A DNA stretch of 64,000 nt from the NCBI GenBank assembly GCA_030323885.1, contig CM059194.1:29925367-29989366 (forward strand). The letters run 5' to 3'. Of this stretch, positions 32,706 through 43,540 are shown in pieces. A program made the position numbers and the translations under genes. The notes below the pieces were generated by a model that made no database searches, had not been told where the DNA came from, and saw only the letters and a program-made list of their open reading frames with translations. Numbering within the stretch: position 1 is the stretch's first letter; the number at the start of each line of letters is the position of its first letter. Origin of the DNA: Branchipolynoe longqiensis (lineage: Eukaryota; Annelida; Polychaeta; Phyllodocida; Polynoidae).

Positions 32706-33382
32706 CTAGCATATACAACTCACGACTGGATTACGTGTCGTTGGGTTGCTCCGGCAAATTTAGTCTACATACAAGCTAATACGCAGTAAGTATCATAAAA
32801 ACTGTGGTTAGCTTAATCATGATGCATTAGAGCATCATTATGGAAAGTTTAGACTTTCTTTGGTCCATTTTGGACGAGTTATTTGGTTATAAAAAACCAA
32901 GGATAGAATTCCTTCTCGAAGGATTGAAACCGGTCATTAGCGGTTCTGTCAACACCCGAGTCACCGTGTGATTATGGGTAGAGATGTGGGCTCTGCCTCG
33001 TCTCCTGTGGAAATTCTCTCGTACTCTAATAGAGAGTAATGTTGGAGATGCTCCTGGGTTTCTTTTATAGACTCCCCACAAAACTTTTTCAGGCGTTTCT
33101 CCGAGTTTCGTAGCATTTTCTCCAACTTGTTGACGTTGTAGTCACAGGTGGGAGAAGTGTGCGTGACAGAGGGATGGGCGGGCCGATACACTGGTCCCGA
33201 CCCCGCGTAAGGTTTGGGCTTGATCCACAACCCACGCACAAATTTAGCTTATTACGCCTGTGTTATAACGGTATAAAACACGTTCTCTAACACCAATAGA
33301 TGTCCAAATGAGTTTTAAACAACCATGTTGTGACATATATATATATACCGGGACTGATCAAAAAATTTAGTTTCAGCTCTCG

Positions 33383-34733
33383 ATGGCCACGAAGCGGAGT
33401 AAGCGCGGTGCAGCAGCAGCAGCCGAGGGGCGTGTTCCGAGTGGCGAGGACGAGGAGTACGACTCCTCACCCGTGTTGTCGGCAGGGCCTGCGACACAGC
33501 CCGGGGCGCATATTCTCTCCGAGGAGGACATAGTGCCTGGCGGCGCCGCGCCTCAAAATTGGGAGACGCGGTTTGCGGCGATGGAGAGTCACATAATGGC
33601 TCTCAAACCACCGGTGTCTCGTAAACGGAGTGTGCAAGAAGAGTCTTCTGTGGAGGATTTCTCCGACACAGACTCAGAGATGGAGCTTAGGGCTCCTCCT
33701 CCTTCTCCTAAACAAAGAAAGAAGAAGAAACACATTGTTTCTTCGGGTGATGAGTTCACCAAGGAGAGGGGGAAGACTGGGCTTCGCAAAAAGCGCAAGA
33801 CCAAGTCCAAGAAGAAGAAGAAGAAGAGGAAAGTTTCTTCTTCTTCTGACTCGTCCACGGATTCCACGTCTACGGAATCGGACTCAGACACGCAATATGA
33901 AGGTGTCTATGCTGCCATTGGAGGCAAAGTGGCTAAGAAAGTCGAGAAGCCAAGGGCTAAGCGGGTGAAAACCACTACGCTTATGCGTGAGAACATTAAT
34001 GGCCATTTCCGCACGTTTAAGCCGGCGGAGATTATTTCTAAATTATCAGATCAGTTAACAGGCATTAAAGGTGTTCCCAACTCCATCATTAAGGAGATGG
34101 ATCGAGATGTCAATATGACGGAGGACCGTAAGAGATTTGAGGGTGTGTTGCACATAGTGCATAAGGCGGTGCTTGGTACCTTAACAGCTATTGCTCCTGT
34201 AGCAAACAGAATGCAACAAGAAAACAAGTTCTCGTCTTTGGCTAAGACGATGGACAAAGGTATTGCATTGTTGGCGGCGGCAGGTAATTACCTGTCGTAT
34301 CGAAGATATGAAAATGTTTTCAAGTCAGTTTGCACAGATGCTGGCAAAGAAGTGGCTCGCTCAAAGAAGGTTACTGATAATGATGGGAAAGAATTTACGC
34401 TCTTTCTTGCTCCAGAGCCGATTAAAGGGAAACCTTTAGATAACACCAAAATGTTTGGCGGTCAACTACAATACCTCTATAAAGAGGTAGAAACTGCAGC
34501 CAAGAGTGGCAAAAAACATGGATGGTAAGAAGAGACAGGAGACTCCTCGTTTCAAAAGGTCACGAGGGGATTTTCGTCCACGGCGGTTCACCAGGGGAAC
34601 CAGATCGGGTTCAAACTTCGGTCAAGCTTTTCGGGGCCGGGGCGCTCGCTCAGGCTGGACCGACAACACCGCACGGCCACTAGGCCGAGGGGTCAACTCG
34701 CCGAGACCCTTCCCCAGGGGCGGGTCCAAGTAG
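33383..34733 (+). CDS. DIRS gag-like ORF1 (one frame change in an A run)
   Basis: 33383-34528 encodes 381 residues. They are Ser/acidic-rich with a long basic tract (KSKKKKKKRKVSSSSDS, about residues 138-154) that could be a nuclear localisation signal, then a conserved-looking helical region (KAVLGTLTAIAPVANRMQ). The frame ends at TAA 34526-34528. In the +1 frame, 34506-34733 encodes an Arg/Gly-rich tail (RGDFRPRRFTRGTRSG, FRGRGARSG) typical of the C-terminus of such gag proteins. The switch lies at an A run (34511-34516); one A fewer would fuse them into about 450 codons. No enzyme motif is present; RNA binding and particle formation are inferred from position. Confidence 0.7.
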
Positions 34734-36649
34734 AGGTTGAAACACAAACGTTACAAGTCCTTCCAGCCTCTAAAACCACACAAACTGTAAGCAACTTTGT
34801 GGCTGGTAATATTAATAATCATATTTCTGAGTGGCACAAAATTACTAGTGACCAAGAAATTTTACAAATAGTTAGGGGTGTTCATATTCCCTTCACACAA
34901 TTTCCGGTACAAGGCAGGATACCTTTTCCTTATAACATTGAACCGGTTGAACGAGAGGCACTAACTAAACAGGTACAAAAATTCTTTGAGAAAGGAATTA
35001 TACAAAAAGTGACATACTGTTCAGGAGAGTTTATTTCAAACATCTTCTCGAGACCAAAGCCTAATGGTGAGGTTCGAATGATCCTGGATTTAACAATCCT
35101 TAATAAAATGGTTGAATATCGACATTTTAAAATGTTCTCGCTAGATACAGCACGCGATCTGATTACGCCAGATGCGTGGATGGCTAGTGTTGATTTACAA
35201 GATGCATATTATACGCTTCCCATAAGAGAAAAAGACCGGAAATTTCTTCGGTTTCTTTGGGATAACCAACTCTATGAGTTTACTTGCATGCCGAATGGTT
35301 TAGCTTGTGCCCCTCGTTTATTCACTAAACTGCTTAAACCTGTTTTTTCAGTAATGGCGCGGAAGGGTCATATAATGTTTCCATACATAGATGATTCCTT
35401 TATTATTGCATCAACACAAATTGATTGTGAGAATGCAGTGTTCGATTTATGTGCATTACTTACTAAATTGGGGTTTTATGTACATCCACAAAAGTCAGTG
35501 TTTAAACCAACAAAACAACTCAAATGTTTAGGGTTTATTCTGGATACACAGTCTCTTACAGTGTCGATAACAGAACAAAAACTAATTAAGTTTATGAATA
35601 CAGCGACCCAGCTTATTAAGTTACCAAAACCTAAAATTAGACAGGTCGCAGTCCTTATTGGGATAATGATATCGTATGCACCCGCTATTCTATACGGGAA
35701 GGCCCATATTAAATCTCTAGAAATAGATAAAAATTTAGCGTTAACACGAACTAAAGGGAATTTTGAGCGAAAGATGTTTATTTCGCAAGAAGGGCTACAG
35801 GATATTGGATGGTGGATGCAACATATAGCAAGTTCACCAAATCCAATCCGCATGGCGGAACCTAATACGGTAATTACTACTGATGCTTCGTTAGAAGGTT
35901 GGGGAGCTCATCGAGATGGGGTCACAACAGGAGGTAGATGGCTTGATGATGAAAAATCAGACCATATTAATGCACTAGAATTGCGTGCTATTTATCTGGG
36001 CTTATGTAGTTTAGTAAAGATACATAAATCACAAGTTAGAATACTAACTGATAATACTACTGCCATGGCATATATTCGTAACATGGGTGGAACCAAATCA
36101 AAGCCTTGCAATCAGTTGTCTAAACTGATTTGGAACTGGGCACAGGCTCAACAAGTCTGGCTGACTGTAGCGCATATTCCAGGGTCACAAAATACACTTG
36201 CAGACCATAAAAGTAGAAATTTCCATGACCATTTAGAATGGTCTCTCTCTACACCTTTGTTTAAATTCATTTGTGAAAAATGGGGTATACCTGAAGTTGA
36301 CTTATTTGCATCACGAAATAATAACAAATTACCTTGTTATGTTTCTTGGCATCCTGAACCGGAGGCTTGGAAGGTAGATGCATTTGCTATTACCTGGGAA
36401 AATAATTATTTTTATATTTTCCCACCGTTTAGCATTATCAGCCGAGTTGTCAGGAAAATCGGTCTGGAAAGGACACATGCGATACTGGTGGTGCCCGATT
36501 GGGACACGCAACCCTGGCTGCCAGCAGTTTCACAACGGGCAAAAGAACATATACGATTCCCAAGAAAACTCGGGAATCTGACACACCACGGACCGTTAGT
36601 GGTTCACGGCGACGTGTCAACGACGCCCCTATTGGCATTCCTTTTCTAA
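34529..36649 (+). CDS. DIRS pol: RT, RNase H and C-terminal domain
   Basis: The frame is open from the codon after the ORF1 TAA, in the same frame as ORF1. Its first ATG falls inside the RT domain (EVRMILDL). Motifs in order: pre-RT ISEWHKITSDQEILQIVRG; RT VDLQDAYYTLPIREKDRKFL, MPNGLACAPRLFTKLL and catalytic FPYIDDSFII; RNase H TTDASLEGWGAH (Asp), NALELRAIYLG (Glu), ILTDNTTAMAYI (Asp) and HIPGSQNTLADHKSR. A C-terminal domain (PEVDLFASRNNNKLPCYVSW, VDAFAITW, IFPPFSIISRVV) sits where DIRS elements carry the Dam-like methyltransferase region; I assign that by position only. The end overlaps the recombinase frame by 151 bases. Confidence 0.88.
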   Translation, partial: EETGDSSFQKVTRGFSSTAVHQGNQIGFKLRSSFSGPGRSLRLDRQHRTATRPRGQLAETLPQGRVQVEVETQTLQVLPASKTTQTVSNFVAGNINNHISEWHKITSDQEILQIVRGVHIPFTQFPVQGRIPFPYNIEPVEREALTKQVQKFFEKGIIQKVTYCSGEFISNIFSRPKPNGEVRMILDLTILNKMVEYRHFKMFSLDTARDLITPDAWMASVDLQDAYYTLPIREKDRKFLRFLWDNQLYEFTCMPNGLACAPRLFTKLLKPVFSVMARKGHIMFPYIDDSFIIASTQIDCENAVFDLCALLTKLGFYVHPQKSVFKPTKQLKCLGFILDTQSLTVSITEQKLIKFMNTATQLIKLPKPKIRQVAVLIGIMISYAPAILYGKAHIKSLEIDKNLALTRTKGNFERKMFISQEGLQDIGWWMQHIASSPNPIRMAEPNTVITTDASLEGWGAHRDGVTTGGRWLDDEKSDHINALELRAIYLGLCSLVKIHKSQVRILTDNTTAMAYIRNMGGTKSKPCNQLSKLIWNWAQAQQVWLTVAHIPGSQNTLADHKSRNFHDHLEWSLSTPLFKFICEKWGIPEVDLFASRNNNKLPCYVSWHPEPEAWKVDAFAITWENNYFYIFPPFSIISRVVRKIGLERTHAILVVPDWDTQPWLPAVSQRAKEHIRFPRKLGNLTHHGPLVVHGDVSTTPLLAFLF

Positions 36650-37528
36650 GGAACCAGCTGCGCCAATTTGGATTGGACAAAATTACTGAGAATAGGATAG
36701 TAGCTGATGCCTGGAGGCCAGGAACTGTCAAAATGTACACATCCTATTTAAAGAAATGGGGTGTACATTGTTTGTTAATGAAAGTTAAGCCAACAAATCC
36801 AACAATTTCACAAGTAGCTCGTTTTCTTCGTTCTCTAGAGGATGAGGGACTATCCTTTGGGTCGATTAATGCGGCAAGATGTGCGTTATCAATCATATTA
36901 CCGAGAATTGATGGTGAAACAGTTGGAAAACATTATGTTCTTGGATATTTACTTCGTTCAATTTATCAAAGGAATCCTCCAAAACCAAAGTATAGGTTTT
37001 AAGGTCGCGGTCCTGTTATTATTAGTAACCGGACACAGAGGACAGACGATTGTTGCTTTGTCTTTAACTGGATTAGAAATAGACAAGAAACAAGCTACGT
37101 TTGATTTAGCACAATTGCTTAAATCGAACACGTTAGGTGACCCTTTATCTACGGTTCACTTAGACTGTTTTCCGAGTGATCGGAAATTATGTGTTGTGTC
37201 AGCCATACGGGCTTATATATCTAAGACAAAGGATTTACGAGCATCACAACAACTATTAGTGAGCTTTATAAGGCCACATAAAGCAATTTCACGAGACACC
37301 CTTGCCAGATGGACAATTACGGTGTTCAAATTGGCTGGAGTGGATACGAGCAAATACTCATCCCACTCAACTAGAGGTGCCATGGTCTCCAAGGCACGGT
37401 TGCTAGGTGTTTCTGTGAAAAGAATACTAGCGCATGCAGGCTGGAAGACGGCTAAGTCGTTTGCAAAACATTACAACAAGCGACTAGAAAAGCCTACCGG
37501 CATTGCAAAGCGCCTGCTTGCCAACTAA
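36499..37528 (+). CDS. DIRS tyrosine recombinase (one frame change)
   Basis: Two overlapping frames, 36499-37002 and 36842-37528, together encode a phage-integrase-like recombinase. The N-terminal part has a core-binding-like helix region (TVKMYTSYLKKWGVHCLLMK). The catalytic part has Arg in TGHRGQTIVALSL, H-x-x-R in SSHSTRGAMVSKA, LAHAGWKTA, and the nucleophile region AKHYNKRL. The frame changes at a T run (36997-37000), consistent with a one-base insertion. It overlaps pol at its start, as usual for DIRS. The enzyme would integrate a circular cDNA. Confidence 0.85.
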
Positions 37529-37607
37529 CAAGAATAGGTGAGAACAAAAACGTTGAATATTATATAAGAATGGATGATATTAAGGATAAAAATGAATTAT
37601 GTAAAGG

Positions 37608-37736
37608 TCTCCCTAGCCTGAGGCTAGCCTGAGGCTGTATACCGAGGTAAAATAGTATAGTTATACAAATCTTACCTGGGTATAGATGATGGATAACTGT
37701 TTTTTTCCCGAGGTAGAAGCCTCGGGTAGACGTGGG
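37608..37736. repeat. DIRS internal complementary region (ICR)
   Basis: 37653-37736 is the inverse of the right extension (37884-37967). 37608-37652 is the inverse of the left extension (32647-32680), with an 11 bp local duplication (AGCCTGAGGCT). Read on the minus strand the ICR is the right end joined to the left end. That is the junction of the presumed circular intermediate. Confidence 0.88.
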
Positions 37737-37851
37737 CTAGGGCCCACCCACCACGCCCTGCCACGTCTATCCCGTTGGTGTACCGTTACGGGAAAATCAT
37801 AGTATCCATTGTATTGAAAGTTCATTTTTATCCTGAATAAGTAGGTTAAAA

Positions 37852-37963
37852 TTGCTGGTACCTCACGTGCTTCCTTCTCCATAGACCACGTCTACCCGAG
37901 GCTTCTACCTCGGGAAAACAACAGTTATCCATCATCTATACCCAGGTAAGATTCGTATAACTA

Positions 37964-37967
<4 letters not shown>
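37852..37967. repeat. DIRS right inverted terminal repeat plus right extension
   Basis: 29 bp terminal repeat (37852-37880) then about 87 bp of extension ending ACTATACT against the TA run. Confidence 0.88.
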
Positions 37968-38017
<50 letters not shown>

Positions 38018-38149
38018 TGACAAACAATCATATATGGAGACAGACAGGCAGGTCATGCATGCATGCAGGTATAGACAGTCATGCAGGCAGGCAGTCATGC
38101 AGACAGTCATATATGCATGCAAACATACAACTATATTAGGCAGTCATAG
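37968..38149. repeat. TA run and CAGG/GTCAT minisatellite, right flank of DIRS
   Basis: (TA)n to about 38016, then GCAGGCAGTCATGCAG-type words. The array continues at 38532-38690 beyond a foldback insertion. Confidence 0.8.
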
Positions 38150-38531
38150 CGGTGTCGTATTGTCAGCGCCCGGTCATCGTCAGCGGCCTGTCGTGGCTTC
38201 TGCGCATGCGCGGATTTTCGCACGTTGCGGCGATCACTGCTATTTGTTTTGTTTACACTCGGCGATTCGACGCTGATCGAGCTGCTACGTTAATATCGCT
38301 TGGAATTTAAGGTTAATTTAATTAAATTTCATTATTTGAGTATGTAATTCTGTTAAATATGATCGCATTCAATAGATTTCGGCCTAATCGGTCCCTAACA
38401 CAGCCGGGTACCGTGCCTGAGCTTGTAGCCGGCGAGGGAATGGGTCTTTTGCATATGTCTTAAAATCCGCGCATGCGCAGAAGCCACGACAGGCCGCTGA
38501 CGATGACCGGGCGCTGAGAATACGACACCGG
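38150..38531. mobile_element. CGGTGTCG-terminated foldback element, copy 5
   Basis: The arms CGGTGTCGTATTGTCAGCG ... TTCTGCGCATGCGCGGATTT are inverted at 38465-38531. The middle shares TTAATATCGCTTGGAATTTA with two MITE-G copies. It is inserted in the minisatellite. Confidence 0.8.
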
Positions 38532-38690
38532 CAAGCAGGAAGCCAGGCAGTCATACTTGCAGGCAGGCAGTCATACACGCAAACATACATTCATATAAGC
38601 AGACAAACAGGCAGGCAAGCAGTCATATATGCAAGTAAACATACAGGAAGGCAGGCAGGCAAACATTCATATAGGCAGGCATGTGGAGGG

Positions 38691-38923
38691 AGGCCCAACA
38701 ACAGTATAGGCCCTATGCATATAATACACTTTAAAAACGGATAACTTGTTTTTATCATGGAGCTGCCACGTGCCCTCCCCATCCTGAGGTAGGAAACGAA
38801 AAGTGCTCCCCTAATAATCTAATACTCAGGTAAAAAAAGAAATGCCGCCACCCCAAGCCAACTTAAAAAATTAAAATATGAAAGTGCCCCCCCCCCCGAA
38901 GATATAAAACAATAATTCAAAAA
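38691..38923. other. No gene recognised
   Basis: A short unique-looking stretch with a C run near 38886. Confidence 0.4.
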
Positions 38924-39570
38924 CCAGACACAGGGAATTCTTTTTGGGCCAATGCATTTATTAATCAGGCGTAATACATTTTCACAGGAGCCATTGCTAT
39001 GTCTATCACTAGCTAACAATTTGGCAAGCTCTATAGTTAATCAGTACAGATAACCTATTAGCTTTATCTATTTTACTCTAATATTTTGGATAGTACAATC
39101 CATAATAGTGAATTAAGCCTGACTATTCATATTATTTATTTGCAGGATAGTTTAATAACTATATAAACTAAGTAATGATATATTAAATTACTTTTTTAGC
39201 ATTTATATATATTCTTGAAATTGACAACATGAGACATCAGCTAGTGGGAAGATCACGCACGGTCATACTCTCGAAGCACACCAGGCACACACCAAGCAAT
39301 TTGATTTATACTCCCAGACATAACAGGATATGGACCATCTAACTCTCAGCCCTATCAGAGAAAAGGTGGATAGATGCGACGGTGGGATGGTACTTCAAAT
39401 ATCACTGTCTTAACTCAACCAAGAGTCATCACAGCTCGGTGAAACAGTGAGTAATGATTTCAATCAGGAAGTCAACTATAGTCAGGGTTACCGAATGCTG
39501 TACTGCATTTGGTATCTAAGGTAAGCATCACTATGGGGCCTGTGGTCAATTATGCATGTTACGGGCAAAT
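38924..39570 (+). repeat. AACCAGACACAGA-family repeat, uninterrupted copy
   Basis: It runs from AAAACCAGACACAGGG to ATTATGCATGTTACGGGCAA and serves as the empty-site reference for 29214-31424. 39571-39750 includes a C run at about 39709-39725. Confidence 0.6.
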
Positions 39571-39750
39571 ATTCCTCCCCCTTCCAAAATAGCTGAAAAT
39601 TGTGTATGGATGTATGACTTGGAATCCATGGACCAATAGTCGCACAGCCGCTACATGTGGTACCGCCTGTGTGAATGGCCACTTCCTTTTATTATGGAGA
39701 GCTGCCACCCCCCCCCCCCCCCCCCTCCCGAGGTAGTGACTTAAGACTAA

Positions 39751-40350
39751 AGCCGTGTTCACACGGACAAAATGTGAGGCGAATCAGACAAATCGAATCC
39801 GGTGAGGCGAATTAGCCGCCCGTTCACACGAGCACTGCTTGGGCCGGAAATCGAATGCTGCGCATGAGCAAGTCCAGTGTGAACCAGCGCCATTTTGGGT
39901 TCGACGATGCTGGCACCAGAGAGTGTGGGTTCGACCTAGATATGTATTTAATGAATCGTATTGGTTTGGAACGGTCAAAACTTCTGCTGGGCAGTGAAAA
40001 CCCTAAAAATAAATCATGAAAGAATATCTGTGCACCTCTAGCAGGTTTCATATAGACCAAATTATATAATATGTGCTTTTGATCGACCGGAAAGTCAACA
40101 AAGGAAGCTCTCGACTGCGCATGCGTGTGAGGTGCTTAATCCGCCTCAGTGCGTCCACACGGACAAAATTATCCGCATCACAGGAATCGATTCACGTAGA
40201 CTACCTCGCTTAGGTGGTTTACATTATCTGGATCACATGAATCGAATCAGCCCTAATCCGCCTCAGACGTCCGTTCACACGAGAAATGTGAGGCGAACTA
40301 TACAAGTCGCTTTCTACGAATCGATTTACATCGTCCGTGTGAACAGGGCT
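39751..40350 (+). mobile_element. Foldback MITE-G, near full-length copy
   Basis: The ends AGCCGTGTTCACACGGAC and GTCCGTGTGAACAGGGCT are inverted. The core is complete. Its right third (ATTATCCGCATCACAGGAAT ... TAGGTGGTTTAC) is the source sequence for the deletion derivative at 40655-40923. Confidence 0.8.
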
Positions 40351-40504
40351 ATAGTCTAAGTTAAGAAATATTAACAACTTACTGTTACTCAAAGTGTTAC
40401 TGTTACTAACAGTGACTGTTATTATAGGTCATTGCTTACGATACATAGGTACATGGTACCGTCATAACGATGACACCATGATTCATTGTAAGTATAGGCA
40501 TATA

Positions 40505-41324
40505 AGCCTTGTTCACACGGACGATGTAAATCGATTCGTAGAAAGCGACTTGTATAGTTCGCATCACATTTCTCGTGTGAACGGACGTCTGATGCGGATT
40601 AGGGCTGATTCGATTCACGTGATGCGGATCCTGTAAACCACCTAAGGAGTCTTAAGCCCTGTTCACACGGACAAAATGTGAGGCGCATTACACAAATCGA
40701 ATCCGCATCACGTAAGTCGGTTGCGTCCACACGGACAAAATTATCCGCATCACAGGAATCGATTCACGTAGACTACCTCGCTTAGGTGGTTTACAGGATC
40801 CGCATCACGTGAGTCGAATCAGCCCTAATCCACCTCAGACGTGCGTTCACGACGAGAAATGTGATGCGGACTATACAAGTCGCTTTCTACGAATCGATTT
40901 ACATCGTCCGTGTGAACAAGGCTTAATTATGTGAATCGATTCCTGTGATGCGGATAATTTTGCCCGTGTGGACGCAACCGACTTACGTGATGCGGACTAA
41001 GCACGTCGATATATACTATAATTTGAAACTGCTAGATGTGCACATATATTTTTTTCATCATTTATTTTTATGGTTTCACTGCCCAGCAGAAGTTTTGACC
41101 GTTCCAAACCAATACGATTCATTAAATACATATCTAGGTCGAACCCACACTCTCTGGTGCCAGCATCGTCGAACCCAAAATGGCGCTAGTTAGCCTGGAC
41201 TTGCTCATGCGCAGATATCCACTTCCGCATCACGCAGTGCCCTTGTGAACAGGCGGCGAATTCGCCTCACCTGATTCGATTTGTGTGATGCGCCTCACAT
41301 ACATTTGTCCGTGTGAACAAGGCT
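40505..41324 (-). mobile_element. Foldback MITE-G, inverted copy carrying an insertion
   Basis: Relative to 39751-40350 this copy is reversed (right arm at 40505-40648, core at about 41020-41220, left arm to 41324). It is interrupted by a smaller family member at 40655-40923. Confidence 0.75.
40655..40923 (+). mobile_element. Deletion-derivative MITE-G nested in another copy
   Basis: About 270 bp: the first ~60 bp of the family joined directly to its right third, with both termini (AGCCCTGTTCACACGG / CCGTGTGAACAAGGCT). The core is lost. Confidence 0.75.
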
Positions 41325-41673
41325 TTAGATATACTTTGAGTTGTTAATCATAAGTATCCTTAACATTTGTTCTGTGACTTACCTTCGACGTTATCATTGT
41401 ATCCGATGCACACTGTTACAAACTACATGTGCCTATATCACGTATACAGATAGTCTAATGTCAGTGAGAGTTCCAGTCAATGTTTCCGACGATAACTGTT
41501 AATGGGGCAGATGGTAGTAACAAACAAATACTTTCAAGTGCTAGACACATATGTAGTCACACTGGCCAGGGCATGATATCTTCTTGTCATGACAATCGGC
41601 GTTGGAAATGCGTATTTAACATTACTAATAGTGTTTTGTTTTTCCTTTTCTTTGTTTATTCAAGGTTCCAAGT
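41325..41673. other. No gene recognised
   Basis: Unique-looking sequence; frames up to about 70 codons without similarity. Confidence 0.4.
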
Positions 41674-42029
41674 TTCAAGTTGCATAGTCCGATGGTTTTG
41701 AGTTTCTGACATTTTTCTGAGATAAGTATATTAAATTGATCATTATAATCTACCTTACTTTATTTTGAAGTAACTTTTAATTGAAATGGCTAGCTTTTGA
41801 GATATTTGAATTTCAAACATGTGAAAATAATTGTTGGCAAACACGCCAAAACTCTGATACCATAGGCTTCTGCAGTAACAGGTTCTATTAAATTGACTCA
41901 GTGTTCCCTTCTATATGGAAACAAATACTTAATAAGTGCATCAGTATCTAAGTTAGATATATAGAATCAAATCTAGATAATTGTTTTGATTTTGACAATT
42001 TGATGCTTCATCAGACTATGCAGCTTTAA
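41674..42029 (+). mobile_element. TTAA-type MITE, copy 7
   Basis: Left end TTCAAGTTGCATAGTCCGAT (TTAA mutated to TTCA), right end CAGACTATGCAGCT plus TTAA. A further partial end lies at about 42280 (GTGCATAGTCTAGTGG). Confidence 0.75.
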
Positions 42030-42480
42030 TATCATGTGAGGCTGTGTGACGAGAAGGGCGATACGTTGGACAAGACCTCGCTAGTCAACGGTAGTTGGAA
42101 TATTGGTGCCTTCACATTGAGTAAACGAGACTTGGAACATTGATAGTTTTACATCGAGGAGGCCACTTCATTTAAAACTCCGACCCCCCACACAGATCCC
42201 CTGGACCTTTTCAAGATTTCGCGTCCGATGAACGCGGTGGATGGTGCCATGGTTGTACGAACTCAGTGAAGTCCATTTAAAGGTGCATAGTCTAGTGGTT
42301 TTGAGCTGCCATATTACAACAACAAAATTGTAATCTAAAAAGTTAGCTTTTTGATTATGTTGTCTATTAGTATAGGCTAGAAAACAAATAGAAATGACCC
42401 TAAGCAAACAACTCTCATATCTTCTATAATTAGCTCATGTGTCATTGACCCGCCCCTCCCCTCCGAGATAGAATTTCTCA

Positions 42481-42840
42481 TTGAGAGCCATACATATATA
42501 TGTACACAGGGTAGATAGGTTTGCAAATTTCGCACGTATTCCACAGGGTATTTCTGTCATTAATACCAAACTAGACTTGGTTAAGATCAAATCTAGTATG
42601 ATAATTTACAATGCAAACAAAGGGCCACTGCCAAAAAATCTAGTCTTTATTCAAAATAAGTTCAGATAGTAGCCATGACACAAGGCAGAGTAACAACCTA
42701 AGACAAGTATTTGCAAGAACAACTTTAAAGTCTCAATGTATATCTATATGTGGTATAAAAATATGGAATTCACTTGAGGATAATATCAAAAGTTCAAAAA
42801 ACATGTATGTTTCAATTAATGTATAAAAGAAAATATTTAA
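42481..42840 (+). pseudogene. LINE ORF2 C-terminal remnant
   Basis: Broken frames give YNANKGPLPKNLVFIQNKFR, then after a stop RQSNNLRQVFARTTLKSQ and ISICGIKIWNSLEDNIKSS. This is the order seen at the C-terminus of CR1-like LINE ORF2 proteins. No RT domain is left. Confidence 0.55.
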
Positions 42841-43136
42841 GCTTTATCAGGGGGAAAACACATGGTAGTCTAGTACATAATTATTGAGATGTAATTTAAA
42901 GTATTGAGGGTAATTGATATGCTTTTAACTTTTATCTTTCTATTTATTATTTCTATGGTATAAGCAATGTATGTGTTATTTTTAAATGGGGAAAGCACCT
43001 CATAAGTATTGTACTTCTGCTTTCTTCTTTTTCATGTGAAAGAATTACTGATATAAATATCAACTTGTGTGTACATTGATCATGTGGAAATAAGTATATT
43101 ATAATTATATACTGGTGCACTTATCAAAGCAATGAT
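42841..43136. other. No gene recognised
   Basis: AT-rich; possibly the 3' flank of the LINE remnant. Confidence 0.4.
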
Positions 43137-43375
43137 GTTAAAATTGATACTTGTTGCTTCCTAGTCTGGCGCTCGGCATTATTAGGATAGGACAAGGACT
43201 AGTTGGCTCAGTGTCAGGATAATGTGACCGAGTGGGATATCAGGTCATGGTGCCGGCAGCCTGATATTCCAGTGGGGCAGCACTATAGTCACCATGAGTG
43301 CACACTGTCACAAGTCGGTACCCGTCCTGATATGACCTTAGCTGTTGCTAGGACGTAAAACAACAAACATACACA
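43137..43375 (+). mobile_element. SINE body without tRNA head
   Basis: Begins at the GATACTTGTTGCTTCC body segment and ends GCTAGGACGTAAAACAACAA; 5' truncated. Confidence 0.75.
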
Positions 43376-43462
43376 CACACATACATATGCCTACATACAT
43401 ATACACCTTGTATATGTGACGTCCTATATACAAATAGCCTGAACTGAGACTAGTAATCATGT

Positions 43463-43540
43463 GTGGCCTAGTGGTTAGTGTTGAACTTGTAATCTTAAGT
43501 TGTTTGGTGGTGTGGGTTCAAACCCCATACACTCCAAAAC
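43463..43540 (+). tRNA. tRNA-like sequence (pseudogene or SINE head)
   Basis: A box TGGCCTAGTGGTTAG, a loop region reading CTTGTAATC (possible TGT anticodon), and B box GGGTTCAAACCCC. The 5' sequence does not pair convincingly with the 3' CACTCC, so a functional tRNA is unlikely. Confidence 0.35.

Larger units (their letters stand above)
32647..37967 (+). mobile_element. Nearly complete DIRS-type YR retroelement (5.3 kb)
   Basis: Diagnostic DIRS architecture: inverted terminal repeats (29 bp, 32677-32705 and 37852-37880) and unequal terminal extensions (left 32647-32676; right 37881-37967). An internal complementary region at about 37608-37736 reads as the reverse complement of the right extension joined to the left extension. 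ORFs in order are gag-like (33383-34733), pol with RT, RNase H and a C-terminal domain (to 36649), and tyrosine recombinase (36499-37528). The flanks are TA dinucleotide repeats on both sides, with no longer target duplication, as expected of recombinase-mediated integration. Two homopolymer frame changes are the only clear lesions. Confidence 0.92.

Noticed and set aside
33589..33891. Antisense Phe/Glu-rich frame opposite DIRS ORF1
   Set aside because: It is the shadow of the Lys/Ser-rich tract in the gag-like ORF.
34511..34517. A AAA AAC as a canonical -1 slippery site for DIRS gag-pol
   Set aside because: Its phase is that of the RG-rich frame, not ORF1, and moving from ORF1 to the RG frame needs +1. 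A one-base insertion in the A run is simpler.
37968..38690. Possible CRISPR-like array of CAGGCAGTCAT words
   Set aside because: Irregular units without unique spacers, in an animal genome; it is a degenerate minisatellite with an inserted foldback element.
40505..41324. Second interleaved palindrome like that at 19.6 kb
   Set aside because: Comparison with 39751-40350 shows a deletion-derivative MITE nested inside an inverted full copy, which explains the arms without crossing.
43463..43540. Functional tRNA gene
   Set aside because: A and B boxes are good, but acceptor-stem pairing fails and similar tRNA-like heads occur in SINEs here.
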